This document shows, in pieces, positions 9,080 to 17,601 of a stretch of 64,000 nt of DNA. Location of the stretch: NCBI RefSeq assembly GCF_004792685.1, contig NZ_SRXT01000001.1:620001-684000 (forward strand). The letters are read 5' to 3'. The stretch is from Sphingomonas gei (GTDB lineage: Bacteria; Pseudomonadota; Alphaproteobacteria; Sphingomonadales; Sphingomonadaceae). How positions within the stretch are numbered: position 1 is the first letter of the stretch; every line of letters starts with the position of its first letter. The notes below the pieces were generated by a model. It was not told the origin of the DNA. It did not search any database and saw only the letters and a program-made list of their open reading frames with translations. The position numbers and the translations under genes were made by a program.

Positions 9080-9843
9080 GCCGGCATCTCCAGGCCGTCA
9101 AAGCCCGGTTCGACCCCAGAGGGCAGCTCGGCGGCGAGACTCATATAATCCATCGACTGGTCCATATGAACCAGCGCGGCGCGGCGCGGCTGCAACTCCC
9201 CTACCCAGCCCAGTACTTGCGCCAGGGTAGGATGCGTCGGGTGCGGGGCACGGCGCAAGGCGTCGACCACCCAAATGTCGAGACCCGTATACAGCATGCG
9301 CATGGCGCTCGTCATATCATGGAAGTCTGTAGCATAACCTATTGATTTATCGTTACTATCAAAGCGAATCCCGGCGGAGGTTATCCCGCCGTGCGGCTGA
9401 TCGGCGACGGTGATGCGGATGTCGCCGATGGTCAGGCTGTCGGGCAGGGTTTCCAGCGCGACGGTGGGCCGATAGCCCGCGCGACCGAAAAGGGCGTAGG
9501 CGAACTTCGCCTCGAGCTGCGCGCGCGTGAACGGCCGTGCATAGCCGCGCACGGGTTCGCCCCGAAGGTGCATCAGCTGGCGGAGATCGTCGATGCCGTG
9601 CGTGTGATCGGCATGATCGTGGGTCCAGATCACGGCGTCGACATCGGCGACATTCGCGGCGAGGAGCTGCGCGCGCATGTCGGGGCTGGTGTCGACGAGG
9701 ATGCTGGTGGTGTCGGTGGTCACGAGGACCGAGGCACGGGTGCGGCGGTTGCGGGGTTCTTCAGGGTCGCAGGCGCCCCAGTCGTTGCCGATGCGCGGGA
9801 CGCCCGAGGACGTGCCCGAGCCGAGGATGCGGATTTTCAGCAT
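9076..9843 (-). CDS. MBL-fold metal-dependent hydrolase, PhnP-like
   Basis: A 255-residue metallo-beta-lactamase-fold hydrolase. It opens with LGSGTSSGVPRIG, as in PhnP/RNase Z-like phosphodiesterases, and has the dinuclear metal motif HDHADH at residues 75-80 (THDHADHTHGIDDLRQL). Further conserved histidines are in DQPHGG and near the C-terminus (ALVHMDQSM). PhnP-like enzymes cleave cyclic phosphodiesters, but no phn gene is near, so the substrate here is unknown. In Sphingomonadales and Caulobacterales this gene often sits beside tatD and metG; here the set is interrupted by a GIY-YIG gene with repeats. It is coupled to the downstream protease by an ATGA overlap. Confidence 0.85.
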   Translation of the reverse strand: MLKIRILGSGTSSGVPRIGNDWGACDPEEPRNRRTRASVLVTTDTTSILVDTSPDMRAQLLAANVADVDAVIWTHDHADHTHGIDDLRQLMHLRGEPVRGYARPFTRAQLEAKFAYALFGRAGYRPTVALETLPDSLTIGDIRITVADQPHGGITSAGIRFDSNDKSIGYATDFHDMTSAMRMLYTGLDIWVVDALRRAPHPTHPTLAQVLGWVGELQPRRAALVHMDQSMDYMSLAAELPSGVEPGFDGLEMPA

Positions 9844-9860
9844 GGCACAGCGCCCGTCAC

Positions 9861-9942
9861 CGTCACCCCGGCGAAAGCCGGGGCCCAGAGCCCAGAACCG
9901 TACAGCTTGTGACTCTGGGCCCCGGCTTTCGCCGGGGTGACG
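9861..9942. repeat. REP-like inverted pair (perfect 30-bp arms)
   Basis: The left arm begins CGTCACCCCGGCGAAAGCC and ends in CCCAGAG. The right arm, 9913-9942, is its exact reverse complement over 30 bp, and each arm also contains its own short hairpin (CCCCGGC/GCCGGGG). It ends 20 nt before the GIY-YIG start. Confidence 0.9.
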
Positions 9943-9962
9943 GCTGGGGTAAAAGCAGGATC

Positions 9963-10280
9963 GTGGAAAAAATCCCGGTGGTCTACATTATGGCAAGCGG
10001 TCGTAACGGGACGCTCTACACTGGAGTGACCTCGCAGCTGCTCGGGCGGATCCACCAGCACCGCAACAAGACCTTTGATGGCTTCACGGCCAAATATGAC
10101 GTCAACCGACTGGTCTGGTTCGAGGTTCATGCCGAGATGGAGCCGGCGATCGTTCGCGAGAAGCGGATCAAGGAGTGGCGGCGCGAGTGGAAGCTGGAAC
10201 TGATCGAGAAGAAGAATCCGACCTGGCGCGATCTGGCGGAGGATTTCGGGTTCGATCCGCTGCAGGACGATGATCCATAA
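9963..10280 (+). CDS. GIY-YIG nuclease family protein
   Basis: A 105-residue single-domain GIY-YIG protein. The two signature strands are VVYIM (residues 6-10) and LYTGVT (18-23), followed by the conserved Arg region (LLGRIHQHR) and the C-terminal helix with REKRIKEWRREWK, whose Glu is the metal-binding acid of the family. The start is taken as GTG at 9963, because the ATG at 9990 would remove the first signature strand. Stand-alone proteins of this kind are abundant in sphingomonads and caulobacters and have no agreed function. It is bracketed by REP-like pairs ending 20 nt upstream and starting 5 nt downstream, and it interrupts a minus-strand housekeeping cluster, suggesting insertion as a unit. 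Confidence 0.85.
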   Translation: MEKIPVVYIMASGRNGTLYTGVTSQLLGRIHQHRNKTFDGFTAKYDVNRLVWFEVHAEMEPAIVREKRIKEWRREWKLELIEKKNPTWRDLAEDFGFDPLQDDDP

Positions 10281-10284
10281 TCTT

Positions 10285-10366
10285 CGTCATCCCGGCGAAC
10301 GCCGGGATCCAGAACCGCACGCAATGTCCTTTGTGACTCTGGGCCCCGGCGTTCGCCGGGGTGACG
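10285..10366. repeat. REP-like inverted pair downstream of the GIY-YIG gene
   Basis: Left arm CGTCATCCCGGCGAACGCC and right arm ending in CGCCGGGGTGACG form a mixed pair: one 'CATCCC' head and one 'CACCCC' head. It begins 5 nt after the GIY-YIG stop codon. Confidence 0.85.
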
Positions 10367-10380
10367 GTAAGGGGTTGAGC

Positions 10381-11160
10381 TCACGCCAGGGTCTTGGCGA
10401 AGAGCTTGTGGAAATTTTGGCGGGTGGCTTCGGCCAATTGCTCGGGGTCTTCGCCGCGGAGTTGGGCGAGGAAGCGGCACGTATCCGCGACGAACGCCGG
10501 CTCGCCGGTCCTGCCGCGATGCGGCACCGGGGCGAGGAAGGGGGCGTCGGTCTCGATCAGCAGGCGATCGAGCGGCAGGCGCGCGGCGGTCTCCTGGAGA
10601 TCGCGGGCGTTCTTGAACGTGACGATGCCCGAGATCGAAATGTAGAAGCCGAGCTCGAGCGCAGTGTCGGCAAAGGCGCTGCTCGCGGTGAAGCAGTGGA
10701 TCACGCCCGGAAAGGCGCCCCTCCCCATCTCGTCTCGGAGGATTTGCGCGGTGTCGTCCTCGGCGTCGCGGGTGTGGACGATGATCGGCAGGCCGGTCTC
10801 GCGCGAGGCGGCGAGATGCGCGCGGAAGCTGGCGCGCTGGCGGTCGCGGTCCGAATGGTCGTAATAATAATCGAGTCCGCTCTCGCCGATGCCGACGACG
10901 CGGGGGTGCTGCGCGCGCTCGACGAGCCTGGCCGTGCCGATGTCGGGATGCTGGTCGGCTTCGTGCGGGTGGATGCCGACGCTGGCCCAGACGTCGGGCT
11001 CGCGCTCGGCGACGGCGATGACGTCATCCCATTCGTTCTCGCGGGTCGAGATGTTGAGCATCGCCACCACGCCGGCTTCGCGCGCCCGGGCAAGCACTTC
11101 GGGCTGCTGCTCGCCGAGGCCCTTGTAGATCAGGTGGCAATGGCTGTCGGCCAGTCTCAC
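10381..11160 (-). CDS. tatD: TatD family metal-dependent DNase/hydrolase
   Basis: A 259-residue TIM-barrel hydrolase of the TatD family. Metal ligands are visible as DSHCHL at the N-terminus, the Glu of GIGESGLDYYY, the His of VHTRDAE, the His of VIHCFTAS and the Asp of LLIETDAPFLAP, all in the family order. I set the start at the GTG of 11160, whose GTGA overlaps the metG stop; this begins one residue before RLADSHCHL, as in homologues. TatD proteins are 3'-5' DNases/RNases acting in DNA repair or turnover; the metG-tatD pairing is widespread in bacteria. The open frame continues upstream opposite metG but that part is not coding. Confidence 0.9.
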   Translation of the reverse strand: MRLADSHCHLIYKGLGEQQPEVLARAREAGVVAMLNISTRENEWDDVIAVAEREPDVWASVGIHPHEADQHPDIGTARLVERAQHPRVVGIGESGLDYYYDHSDRDRQRASFRAHLAASRETGLPIIVHTRDAEDDTAQILRDEMGRGAFPGVIHCFTASSAFADTALELGFYISISGIVTFKNARDLQETAARLPLDRLLIETDAPFLAPVPHRGRTGEPAFVADTCRFLAQLRGEDPEQLAEATRQNFHKLFAKTLA

Positions 11161-12659
11161 GCGTCGGTCGCCTGCAATTCCAGTCGCGGGAAGATGGGGC
11201 TTGGCGCGGCGATGCGGAAGGCCTCGTCGTCTTCGGACGGAAGCTGGAGCAGGAGCTTGCCTGCCGAGGTCGGGATCACCGGCAGGATCGTTGTGGCGAG
11301 CCGGCGGATCGCGCGGATCAGCGTCCGCAGCACCGCGCGCATCCGCTCGGCATCGGTCTTGCGGAGCGCCCAGGGGGCCTGCGCGTCGATATATTGGTTG
11401 CAGGCGAACACGCCGGTCATCCACGCCTCGATACCCTGGCTGAGCGCGAGATCGTCGAACGCCGTGCGGAATGCGGCGCAGGCGACGTCGACTTCGGCGA
11501 GCAGCGCCGCATCGGCTTCCTCGGCCCGGCCCTCCGGCACATGGCCCTCGCAATTCTTGGCGATGAAGGCGAGCACGCGCTGGGCGAGATTGCCGAAGCT
11601 GTTCGACAGGTCGGCGTTGGCGCGAGTGACGATCGCTTCGTCGCTGAACGTGCCGTCGCTGCCGAAGCTGATGTCGCGCAGCAGGAAATAGCGCAGCGCA
11701 TCCTTGCCGTAGAGCTCGGCCAGTTCCATCGGATCGACGACGTTGCCGACCGACTTCGACATTTTCTCGCCCCGGTTGAGCAGGAAGCCGTGGCCGAACA
11801 CCTGTTTCGGCAGCGGGAGCTTGGCGGACATCAGGAAGGCGGGCCAATAGACCGCGTGGAAGCGGACGATGTCCTTGCCGATCAAGTGGATGTCGGCGGG
11901 CCAATAGGTCGCGAACCGCTCGGCATCGTCGGGATAGCCCGCGCCGGTGATGTAATTGGTCAGCGCATCGACCCAGACATACATCACGTGATCGGGCGAG
12001 CCGGGAACGGGCACGCCCCAATCGAAACTGGTGCGGCTCACCGACAAGTCGATCAGCCCGCCCTCGACGAAGCGCAGGATCTCGTTGCGGCGCGATTCGG
12101 GGCGGATGAAATCGGGGTTGGCGGCGTAGAAGTCGAGCAAGGGCTGCTGGTATTTGGCGAGCTTGAAGAACCAGGTCTCCTCGGCGGTCCATTCGACCGG
12201 CGTGCCCTGCGGCGAGAGCTTGACGCCCCCTTCCCCCTCGGTCAGTTCCTTCTCTTCGTAGAACGCCTCGTCGCGGACCGAGTACCAGCCCTCGTAGCGA
12301 TCGAGATACAAGTCGCCGGCATCCGCCATCGCCTGCCAGATCGCCTGGCTGGCGGCATAATGCCCGGTCTCGGAGGTGCGGATGAAGCGATCGTACGAGA
12401 TATCGAGGACGTCGGCCATCTCACGGAAATAACCCGACATTTCATCGGCCAGCTGGCGCGGCTCGATGCCGCGGTCGCGCGCGGTCTGGACCATCTTGAG
12501 GCCGTGCTCGTCGGTGCCGGTCTGGAAGAAGACGTCGCGGCCGTGCTGGCGCTGGAAGCGCGCGATCGCGTCGGCGGCGATCATCTCATAGGCATGGCCG
12601 ATATGCGGACGGCCATTGGGATAGTGGATTGCAGTGCTGATGTAGAACGGATTGGCCAT
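11157..12659 (-). CDS. metG: Methionyl-tRNA synthetase
   Basis: A 500-residue class I aminoacyl-tRNA synthetase that charges tRNA-Met in the cytoplasm. The HIGH motif is HIGHAYE near residue 19, and KMSKS occurs near residue 298 (GEKMSKSVGNVVDP). The metal-binding knuckle is of the short type that lacks the second zinc cysteine set, and no C-terminal tRNA-binding (EMAP) domain is present, which fits the 500-residue length of alphaproteobacterial enzymes. It is followed directly by tatD with a 4-nt overlap. The start at 12659 gives the canonical MANPFYISTAIHYPNG opening. Confidence 0.95.
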   Translation of the reverse strand: MANPFYISTAIHYPNGRPHIGHAYEMIAADAIARFQRQHGRDVFFQTGTDEHGLKMVQTARDRGIEPRQLADEMSGYFREMADVLDISYDRFIRTSETGHYAASQAIWQAMADAGDLYLDRYEGWYSVRDEAFYEEKELTEGEGGVKLSPQGTPVEWTAEETWFFKLAKYQQPLLDFYAANPDFIRPESRRNEILRFVEGGLIDLSVSRTSFDWGVPVPGSPDHVMYVWVDALTNYITGAGYPDDAERFATYWPADIHLIGKDIVRFHAVYWPAFLMSAKLPLPKQVFGHGFLLNRGEKMSKSVGNVVDPMELAELYGKDALRYFLLRDISFGSDGTFSDEAIVTRANADLSNSFGNLAQRVLAFIAKNCEGHVPEGRAEEADAALLAEVDVACAAFRTAFDDLALSQGIEAWMTGVFACNQYIDAQAPWALRKTDAERMRAVLRTLIRAIRRLATTILPVIPTSAGKLLLQLPSEDDEAFRIAAPSPIFPRLELQATDA

Positions 12660-12720
12660 GCCGCGGCTTTAGGAGCGGGGCGCGATGGGGGCAACTGCTG
12701 GAGCGGTTGGACCCCAACTC

Positions 12721-12827
12721 CGTCACCCCCGCGAAAGCGAGGGCCCATCTCCCAGACGGGCCGCTGGCAACACCTGTCGATTCCGGGGATCGTGCAGGAG
12801 ATGGGCCCCGTCTTCGCCGGGGTGACG
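12721..12827. repeat. REP-like inverted pair, diverged
   Basis: Left arm CGTCACCCCCGCGAAAGCG (one mismatch breaks the inner stem) and right arm CGCCGGGGTGACG, separated by a longer centre with ATGGGCCC elements. It lies between metG and the lipoprotein gene, in the 200-bp stretch without a gene. Confidence 0.8.
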
Positions 12828-12859
12828 AGATAAGCCTGGGGCCGGTCGAAGGCTTGGCG

Positions 12860-13348
12860 TCAGTCCCCGCACAGTCGCCGTCCGCTTGCGTCGCGCATCG
12901 CCGCGGCTTCGGCGGACGATTCGCTCAGCCGAGTCACTTCGAGCCCGGTGAACGAGGCGCGGCGGGCGCAGAGTTGCTTGCAGGCATCGGGAAGCGTGCC
13001 GGGGAATTTGATCCGGTCGCCGTCATAGCGCGCCTCGAAGCTGCAGCCCTGCTTGCCGAGGGTGATCCGCAGCGTGGCGCCGCTGCGCTCGACGCTTCCC
13101 GAGCCGCTGCAGGTGATGCGGTCGCCATAATCGACATAGGCGCCGATCCGGAACGCCGAACCCGCACGGACGACGCAGACCCGGTCGGTGTCGCGGGCAT
13201 AGAGGCCGGTGAGGTCGCTGTCGTCCGGGTCGCGGACGAGGCCGCGCTCGATCGCGGCGGTCTCGAGGTCCTGCGGCGCCTGGGCGTTGCCATTACCCTG
13301 CCCGCTCGAGCAGGCGGCGAGCGACAGCGCCAGCGCGAGCGCCCTCAT
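12860..13348 (-). CDS. Hypothetical lipoprotein
   Basis: A 162-residue predicted lipoprotein. The N-terminus [16 protein letters not shown] carries a lipobox (LAAC) with cleavage before Cys13. The mature part has a stretch resembling a small beta-rich domain ([28 protein letters not shown]) with several cysteines (CVV, ITCSG, KQGCSF, ACKQLC, RLCGD). I do not recognise the family. The start at 13348 overlaps the hisI stop by 4 nt (ATGA), so it is the downstream gene of a hisI operon. The in-frame region upstream of this start runs antisense-like through hisI and is not coding. Confidence 0.75.
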   Translation of the reverse strand: MRALALALSLAACSSGQGNGNAQAPQDLETAAIERGLVRDPDDSDLTGLYARDTDRVCVVRAGSAFRIGAYVDYGDRITCSGSGSVERSGATLRITLGKQGCSFEARYDGDRIKFPGTLPDACKQLCARRASFTGLEVTRLSESSAEAAAMRDASGRRLCGD

Positions 13349-13707
13349 GCGTCGCGGACCAGCCCGCCGCCTTCGATGCGGCGGAAGAAGCAGCTGCGCG
13401 CGCCGGTATGGCAGGCGGGGCCGGCGGGCTCGACCTTGAGCCACAGCGCGTCCTGATCGCAGTCGATCCGTGCCTCGATCACGCGCAGGATATGGCCGGA
13501 GGTCTCGCCTTTCTTCCACAGCCGGCCGCGGCTGCGCGACCAGAAATGCGCTTCGCCGGTGGCGAGCGTCGCTTCGAGCGCTTCGGCGTTCATATGCGCG
13601 AGCATGAGAAGTTCGCCGGTGGACGCGTCGGTAGCGACCGCGGTGATCAGCCCGGCGGAATCGTATTTGGGGTTCAGGGTGAGGCTGGTGTCGCGGTTGT
13701 CGGTCAC
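13345..13707 (-). CDS. hisI: Phosphoribosyl-AMP cyclohydrolase
   Basis: A 120-residue stand-alone HisI, step 3 of histidine synthesis. The family core is intact: [38 protein letters not shown] and [13 protein letters not shown], giving the zinc and magnesium ligands (the Cys/Asp of DCDQD and the two Cys near the end). There is no fused HisE domain, as usual in alphaproteobacteria. The start is the GTG at 13707 ([17 protein letters not shown]). It is followed by a lipoprotein gene with overlapping stop/start and is separated upstream from the next gene by a palindrome. Confidence 0.92.
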   Translation of the reverse strand: MTDNRDTSLTLNPKYDSAGLITAVATDASTGELLMLAHMNAEALEATLATGEAHFWSRSRGRLWKKGETSGHILRVIEARIDCDQDALWLKVEPAGPACHTGARSCFFRRIEGGGLVRDA

Positions 13708-13737
13708 TCGGGAGGGCTTAGCGTGCCCCGCCCTCCT

Positions 13738-13765
13738 CGTCACCCCGGCGAAAGCCGGGGTGACG
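13738..13765. repeat. Single REP-like palindrome
   Basis: A perfect 28-nt palindrome (CGTCACCCCGGCG then its reverse complement around AA/AG) that amounts to one complete hairpin of the window's main repeat, without the usual second copy. It sits between two minus-strand genes and may act as a terminator or RNA stabiliser. Confidence 0.85.
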
Positions 13766-13775
13766 ATGTGAGAAA

Positions 13776-14024
13776 TTAATGCTCCCGAATCGCTTCGATC
13801 AGTTCGTCCTTGTCCAGCTTCGAGCGGCCTTCGATGCCGATCTCCTTCGCCTCGTCGTAAAGGTCTTCCTTCGAGCGATCCTCGAGCCGGGTGCTTTCGT
13901 GGTCGAGCGTCCCCGCCGCCTTGGCATTGGCGATTCGCGCGGCCTTTTCCTTCGACGCGCCATCGGCGCGGAGGTCCTCGTAAAGCTTGTCGTTCTTGAT
14001 CTGGGGTCCGTGATCCTTGGCCAT
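13776..14024 (-). CDS. Small Rho-termination-factor-N-like (SAP-type) protein
   Basis: An 82-residue basic/acidic protein found widely in proteobacteria. The start at 14024 follows a good ribosome site (AAAGGAG) and gives [19 protein letters not shown]. The N-terminal half has the motif [14 protein letters not shown] seen in small stress-associated proteins, and the C-terminal half ([31 protein letters not shown], in two pieces) matches the helix-extended-helix fold of Rho N-terminal/SAP domains, which bind nucleic acid. The function is unproven. It is transcribed divergently from purF with a 129-bp gap. Confidence 0.75.
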   Translation of the reverse strand: MAKDHGPQIKNDKLYEDLRADGASKEKAARIANAKAAGTLDHESTRLEDRSKEDLYDEAKEIGIEGRSKLDKDELIEAIREH

Positions 14025-14114
14025 TGCGAGGCTCCTTTCGCCTTGAAAAACCAACGAATCCGCCTTCGGGTTCATTTCGCTGTGACAAACCGGCGACAAA
14101 CCCAACCGGACTGC

Positions 14115-14151
14115 CTATATGGCCCTCGAGAGTTCCCAACCCCTCGAGGGC
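14115..14151 (+). promoter_or_regulatory. purF promoter -10 and overlapping dyad
   Basis: CTATAT at 14115-14120 matches the alphaproteobacterial -10 consensus, with a weak -35-like GGCGAC 17 nt upstream. Immediately after it is a perfect 9-bp dyad, GCCCTCGAG (14122-14130) and CTCGAGGGC (14143-14151), which would overlap the transcription start and ends 2 nt before the purF ATG. It may be a repressor operator or an RNA hairpin hiding the GAGGG ribosome site; the sequence does not decide between them. Confidence 0.55.
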
Positions 14152-14153
14152 TG

Positions 14154-15611
14154 ATGCTTACCACGCACCCGTTTGATGACGACAAGCTGCACGAAGAGTG
14201 CGGCATCTTCGGCGTTTCCAATTCCGAAGGCGCCGCGGCGCTGGTGGCGTTGGGACTCCATGCGCTCCAGCACCGCGGGCAGGAGGCCGCCGGCATCACC
14301 AGCTGGGACGGTCACCAGTTCCACACCCACCGCGCGATGGGCCATGTCGCCGGCAATTTCGACCGCGACGACATCATCCGCAGCCTGTCGGGCACCACCG
14401 CTGCGGGGCATGTCCGCTATGCCACCACCGGCGACACCGCGATCCGCAACGTCCAGCCGCTTTATGCCGAGCTGGCGAGCGGCGGCTTCGCGGTGGCGCA
14501 TAACGGCAACATCTCGAACGCGATGCGGTTGCGGCGCGATCTCGTCCGGCGCGGCGCGATCTTCCAGTCGACGAGCGACACCGAAGTGATCATCCACCTG
14601 GTCGCGACGTCGCAATATCGCACGCTGATCGATCGCTTCATCGACGCGCTCAAGCGTGTCGAGGGCGCCTATTCGCTGATCGTGATGACTCCCGAGGGGA
14701 TGATCGCCTGCCGCGATCCGCTGGGCATCCGCCCGCTGGTGATGGGCAAGCTCGACGATTCGATCATCTTCGCCTCCGAGACCGTGGCGCTCGACGTGGT
14801 CGGCGCCGAATATGTCCGCGATGTCGAAGCGGGCGAGCTGGTGATCGTCCAGGGCAACGAGATCGTGTCGCACAAGCCCTTCCCGCCGATGTCGCCGCGG
14901 CCGTGCATCTTTGAGTATGTCTATTTCTCGCGCCCCGATTCGATCGCCGAGGACCGCAGCGTCTATTCGGTGCGAAAGGCGATCGGCGCGCAGCTGGCGA
15001 TCGAATCGCCGGTCGATGCCGATCTGATCGTGCCGGTGCCCGATTCGGGCGTGCCGGCGGCGATCGGCTATGCCCAGCAGAGCGGCATCCCGTTCGAACT
15101 GGGGATCATCCGCTCGCATTATGTCGGGCGGACCTTCATCCAGCCCGGCGACAAGGTGCGACACCTTGGCGTCAAACTGAAGCACAACGCCAATCGCGAG
15201 CTGATCAAGGGCAAGCGCGTGGTGCTGGTCGACGATTCGATCGTGCGCGGGACTACCAGCCTCAAGATCGTCGAGATGATGCACGAGGCAGGCGCTGCCG
15301 AAGTGCATATGCGGATCGCCAGCCCGCCGACGCGGCACAGCTGCTTCTACGGCGTCGACACCCCCGAGCGCGCCAAATTGCTCGCCGCCCAGCTCGATGT
15401 CGGCGGGATGACCGACTTCATCCATGCCGACAGCCTGGCGTTCGTCAGCATCGACGGGCTGTACAAGGCGCTGGGCGAAGCCCGCCGCGCCGATATCCAC
15501 CCCAAATATTGCGACGCCTGCTTCACCGGCGAATATCCGACGACGCTCACCGACCAGGACGAGCTTGCGCCGGTTGACCAGTTCGCGCTTCTGGAGGAAC
15601 GGGTCGGCTGA
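14154..15611 (+). CDS. purF: Amidophosphoribosyltransferase (glutamine PRPP amidotransferase)
   Basis: A 485-residue enzyme for the committed step of purine synthesis, PRPP + glutamine to phosphoribosylamine. A short propeptide ([15 protein letters not shown]) precedes the catalytic Cys16 of [10 protein letters not shown], so the protein is of the self-processed Ntn-hydrolase type. The glutaminase domain covers roughly residues 16-250 and the phosphoribosyltransferase domain follows with the PRPP loop [12 protein letters not shown] near residue 357. Four cysteines in the positions expected for a 4Fe-4S cluster are present (PCIFEYV, HSCFYG, YCDACF), as in the Bacillus-type enzyme. The frame is open upstream, but only the ATG at 14154 gives the family start. 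An SDR gene follows after 21 nt. Confidence 0.95.
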   Translation: MLTTHPFDDDKLHEECGIFGVSNSEGAAALVALGLHALQHRGQEAAGITSWDGHQFHTHRAMGHVAGNFDRDDIIRSLSGTTAAGHVRYATTGDTAIRNVQPLYAELASGGFAVAHNGNISNAMRLRRDLVRRGAIFQSTSDTEVIIHLVATSQYRTLIDRFIDALKRVEGAYSLIVMTPEGMIACRDPLGIRPLVMGKLDDSIIFASETVALDVVGAEYVRDVEAGELVIVQGNEIVSHKPFPPMSPRPCIFEYVYFSRPDSIAEDRSVYSVRKAIGAQLAIESPVDADLIVPVPDSGVPAAIGYAQQSGIPFELGIIRSHYVGRTFIQPGDKVRHLGVKLKHNANRELIKGKRVVLVDDSIVRGTTSLKIVEMMHEAGAAEVHMRIASPPTRHSCFYGVDTPERAKLLAAQLDVGGMTDFIHADSLAFVSIDGLYKALGEARRADIHPKYCDACFTGEYPTTLTDQDELAPVDQFALLEERVG

Positions 15612-15632
15612 GCTGATTCTTCCGGAGTTCGA

Positions 15633-16343
15633 ATGACCGACAAGCCCCTCGCCGACCGTATCGCGCTCGTCACCGGCGCCAGCCGCGGGATTGGCGCCGC
15701 CACTGCCCGCGCGCTCGGTGCCGCCGGCGCGCATGTCGTGCTCACCGCGCGCACCGCCGGCGGGCTCGAGGAAGTCGAGGAGGCGATCTACGCCTCGGGC
15801 GGCTCGGCGACGATCGCGCCGATGGACCTGACCGAGAATGAAAGCGTGTCGCGGCTCGCCGCCGCGGTCTCCGAGCGCTGGCAGGCACTGGACATTATGG
15901 TGCTCAACGCGGCCTCGCTGGGAACGCTGAGCGCGGTGCCGGCGACCGACTTCAAGGAATTCGCGAAGCTGCTGACGCTGAACGTCACCGCCCAGGCGGC
16001 GATGCTGGCGGCATTCGATCCCCTGCTCAAGGCGGCGAAGCAGGCGCGGGTGATCGGGCTGACGTCGAGCGTTGGGCGGACACCGCGCGCTTATTGGGGC
16101 ACCTATGGCGCTTCGAAGGCAGCGTTCGAGAATTTGCTGCTCAGCTATGGCGAGGAGGTTCGCCATATCAGCGGCGTGCGCGTGGGCGTAGTCGATCCCG
16201 GCGCGACGCGGACCAAGATGCGGGCGCGGGCGTTCCCCGGGGAGAATGCCGAGACGGTCAAGGCGCCCGAAGTGGTGGCCGAGCGGATCCTGGCGCTGGC
16301 GGTCGACGGGTTCGAGACCGGGCATTTCGAGCGCGTCGACTAA
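15633..16343 (+). CDS. Short-chain dehydrogenase/reductase (SDR)
   Basis: A 236-residue classical SDR oxidoreductase. It has the nucleotide-binding TGASRGIG motif near residue 14, NAAS at the expected NNAG position, a conserved Ser in LTSSVGR and the catalytic YGASK (YxxxK). The sequence resembles YciK/FabG-like reductases, but the substrate cannot be inferred. It lies 21 nt after purF on the same strand and probably shares its transcript. A REP-like pair follows. Confidence 0.88.
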   Translation: MTDKPLADRIALVTGASRGIGAATARALGAAGAHVVLTARTAGGLEEVEEAIYASGGSATIAPMDLTENESVSRLAAAVSERWQALDIMVLNAASLGTLSAVPATDFKEFAKLLTLNVTAQAAMLAAFDPLLKAAKQARVIGLTSSVGRTPRAYWGTYGASKAAFENLLLSYGEEVRHISGVRVGVVDPGATRTKMRARAFPGENAETVKAPEVVAERILALAVDGFETGHFERVD

Positions 16344-16355
16344 ACCACGCCCGCC

Positions 16356-16437
16356 CGTCACCCCGGCGAAGGCCGGGGCCCAGAGCCAGACAGGACGGCC
16401 CTTGTGACCCTGGGCCCCGGCTTTCGCCGGGGTGACG
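16356..16437. repeat. REP-like inverted pair
   Basis: Arms CGTCACCCCGGCGAAGGCC and CTTTCGCCGGGGTGACG with GGGGCCCAGAG / CCTGGGCCCC extensions, placed in the convergent gap between the SDR and serine-hydrolase genes. Confidence 0.9.
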
Positions 16438-16458
16438 ATAAAGAGGCTCGGGCGGCTA

Positions 16459-17601
16459 TCAGCGCGCCGCCGCGAACAATTTGTCGAGGAACGCCGTGCG
16501 CGCGGCGCCATAAGCCGGGTCGCTCGCCTTATCGGCCGCCGCGGACACCGCGATCACCGTGCGCGTCTTCGGATCCACCCGGATCGTCTGGCCGAAAATG
16601 CCCTGCGCACCATAGCGGCCCTGCGGATAGGTCCACCATTGATAGCCATAGCCGCGGCCGGGAACGCCGATATCGGCATGCGCGCGAGTCGCTTCGGCGA
16701 ACCAGTTGGCCGGGACCACGCCCTTGCCGCCTTCGAGCGCGAGCTGCCCCAGCCGGGCATAGTCGCGCAGGCTCACCGACAGGCAGCAGCCGCTGACTTC
16801 GTGCCCCGAGGGGTCGATCATCCAGAAGGCATCCTGCTCCATGCCCGCCGGCCGCCAGACCTTCTCGCTGAGATAGTCGGCGAGCGGCTTCCTGGTCGCG
16901 CGCATCACCAGCACGCCGATCAGGTTGGTCTCGCCGGTCTTGTAGACCCATTTGCTCCCCGGCGCGGTCTCGCGGGGGAGCTTCTTCATGTAATGGACCG
17001 TCGGGTCCTCGCCGGCGGGCACGGGTTCGAGGAACATCCGGGCGACGTCGGACTTGGCGTCGGTATAATCCTCGTTCCACTTCACGCCCGACGTCATGGT
17101 GAGCAATTGCGCGATCGTGACGCCATCATAGCCGCTGCCGGCCAGCTCCGGGATGTACTTGGTCACCGGCTCGTCGAGCGACTTGATATAGCCGTCCCGG
17201 ATCGCCGCGCCGACCAGAGTCGAAGTGAACGACTTGGCGACCGAGAAACTGGTCCAGCGCCCGTCCCGGCCATAGCCGCGGGCATAACGTTCGAGCCGGA
17301 TCTTGCCGTTCTGGACGACGATGAGCCCGGAGATGTGCTGGCTGGCGATGAAGGCATCCAGCTCGGCGTCGGAAAAAGGCAACGGCTTGCCCGCGGGCAA
17401 CGCGCGGACCTTTCCGCCGGCCTTGACGACGTGGCCAGGAAATATCTTCTCCATGTGGGGAAAATTGGCGTCGCGCTTTTCCTGACTCCAGAACAGCACC
17501 TCGGCGCCGACTTTCCGGAGCCCGCTGGTGTCCTGCGCCGCGGCCGGCGCGCCGGTGATCGTCGCGAGCGCGAGCGCGCCCGCCAGCATCCAGGTCTTCA
17601 T
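16459..17601 (-). CDS. Serine hydrolase, class C beta-lactamase/transpeptidase family
   Basis: A 380-residue exported serine hydrolase. Residues 1-22 are a signal peptide (LAGALALATITGAPAAAQ). The catalytic pair is Ser120-x-x-Lys123 in SFSVAKSFTS, followed by the conserved QLLTMTSGVKW region, as in esterase EstB/6-aminohexanoate-oligomer hydrolase relatives. The third motif is in the GIFGQ region near the C-terminus. The periplasmic substrate is unknown; members include esterases and D-aminopeptidases. The start at 17601 overlaps the stop of the cyclopropane-synthase-like gene by 4 nt, so they form one operon. The longer open frame upstream runs opposite to real codons of that gene and is not used. 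Confidence 0.88.
   Translation of the reverse strand: MKTWMLAGALALATITGAPAAAQDTSGLRKVGAEVLFWSQEKRDANFPHMEKIFPGHVVKAGGKVRALPAGKPLPFSDAELDAFIASQHISGLIVVQNGKIRLERYARGYGRDGRWTSFSVAKSFTSTLVGAAIRDGYIKSLDEPVTKYIPELAGSGYDGVTIAQLLTMTSGVKWNEDYTDAKSDVARMFLEPVPAGEDPTVHYMKKLPRETAPGSKWVYKTGETNLIGVLVMRATRKPLADYLSEKVWRPAGMEQDAFWMIDPSGHEVSGCCLSVSLRDYARLGQLALEGGKGVVPANWFAEATRAHADIGVPGRGYGYQWWTYPQGRYGAQGIFGQTIRVDPKTRTVIAVSAAADKASDPAYGAARTAFLDKLFAAAR

Noticed and set aside
11394..12833. 479-codon plus-strand frame opposite metG
   Set aside because: Antisense to metG with no recognisable motif; the high GC content explains its length.
14115..16511. 798-codon minus-strand frame opposite purF and the SDR gene
   Set aside because: Shadow of two well-supported plus-strand genes, with no domain of its own.
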